A stretch of DNA of 64,000 nucleotides from Gonocerus acuteangulatus (lineage: Eukaryota > Arthropoda > Insecta > Hemiptera > Coreidae). Numbering within the stretch: the first letter of the stretch is position 1; the number at the start of each line of letters is the position of its first letter. Made by a program: the position numbers and the translations under genes. This document shows, piece after piece, positions 63,948 through 64,000 of the stretch. The notes beneath the pieces are model-generated. The model made no database searches. It saw only the letters and a program-made list of their open reading frames with translations, and was not told where the DNA came from. The stretch is from positions 121,671,118-121,735,117 of the forward strand of contig OX328123.1 in assembly GCA_946811695.1 (NCBI GenBank), given 5' to 3'.

Positions 63948-64000
<53 letters not shown>
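63756..64000 (+). mobile_element. HINE-B copy 3, cut by the window end
   Basis: Starts TTAGCACTTTCCTCCGAAGG and matches copies 1 and 2 through GACACCGAAAATGACCCC. It then enters a long (TA)n with a few CTA interruptions that runs to the last base. Confidence 0.85.

Overview
This window looks like non-genic DNA from a eukaryote, most likely an arthropod (probably an insect). It is A+T-rich, with long (TA)n tracts, poly(A)/poly(T) runs, tRNA-derived SINEs, a Jockey-like non-LTR retrotransposon, and hAT, PIF/Harbinger, Transib-like and Helentron-type (HINE, DINE-1-like) elements. That mix is typical of arthropod genomes. I cannot name the species. There are no bacterial operons, no CRISPR array, no true rRNA or tRNA gene, and no recognisable complete host gene.

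The only long intact coding region is ORF2 (endonuclease plus reverse transcriptase, 902 aa) of the Jockey-like element at 31509-34587 on the minus strand. It carries the end of ORF1, a poly(A) tail and a 14-bp target-site duplication (TSD). Almost every other open frame is a repeat or microsatellite artefact. Three short segments have exon-like signals but unknown products: 27098-27251, 48805-48894 and 5024-5230.

Layout. 1-7 kb: a fold-back unit with a hammerhead-like motif (1.32-1.71 kb), a hAT element packed with CCGGAAGT sites (2.17-3.54 kb), a SINE, and a second SINE split by a Transib-like element (5823-6896). 7-11.3 kb: a GCGCATGCGC-bearing repeat, then one HINE inserted inside another. 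13-19 kb: SINE fragments, a hAT MITE full of TATCGATA, a palindromic MITE and a Harbinger MITE. 20.9-21.2 kb: a second hammerhead-like fold-back. 26-31 kb: HINE ends, a SINE with a T-tail and a mariner-like TIR element. 31.5-34.6 kb: the Jockey-like element. 35.4-37 kb: a TIR element interrupted by a decayed Harbinger transposon with MADF and transposase remnants. 37.8-47 kb: HINE, SINE and MITE copies. 47.9-48.6 kb: a second Harbinger-like MITE. 50.6-56.1 kb: a HINE split by a 4.5-kb hAT element, which holds a decayed transposase and a 616-bp higher-order tandem array. 56.9-64 kb: further HINE copies, a nested retroposon and an interleaved TIR structure.

The insertion history can often be read directly, because uninterrupted paralogous copies elsewhere in the window supply the empty sites. 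The standout observation is the Transib-like element. Its ends are CACAGTG heptamers with nonamer-like blocks at 23 and 13 bp, and it is flanked by the 5-bp duplication CGCCG, which resembles RAG recombination signals.
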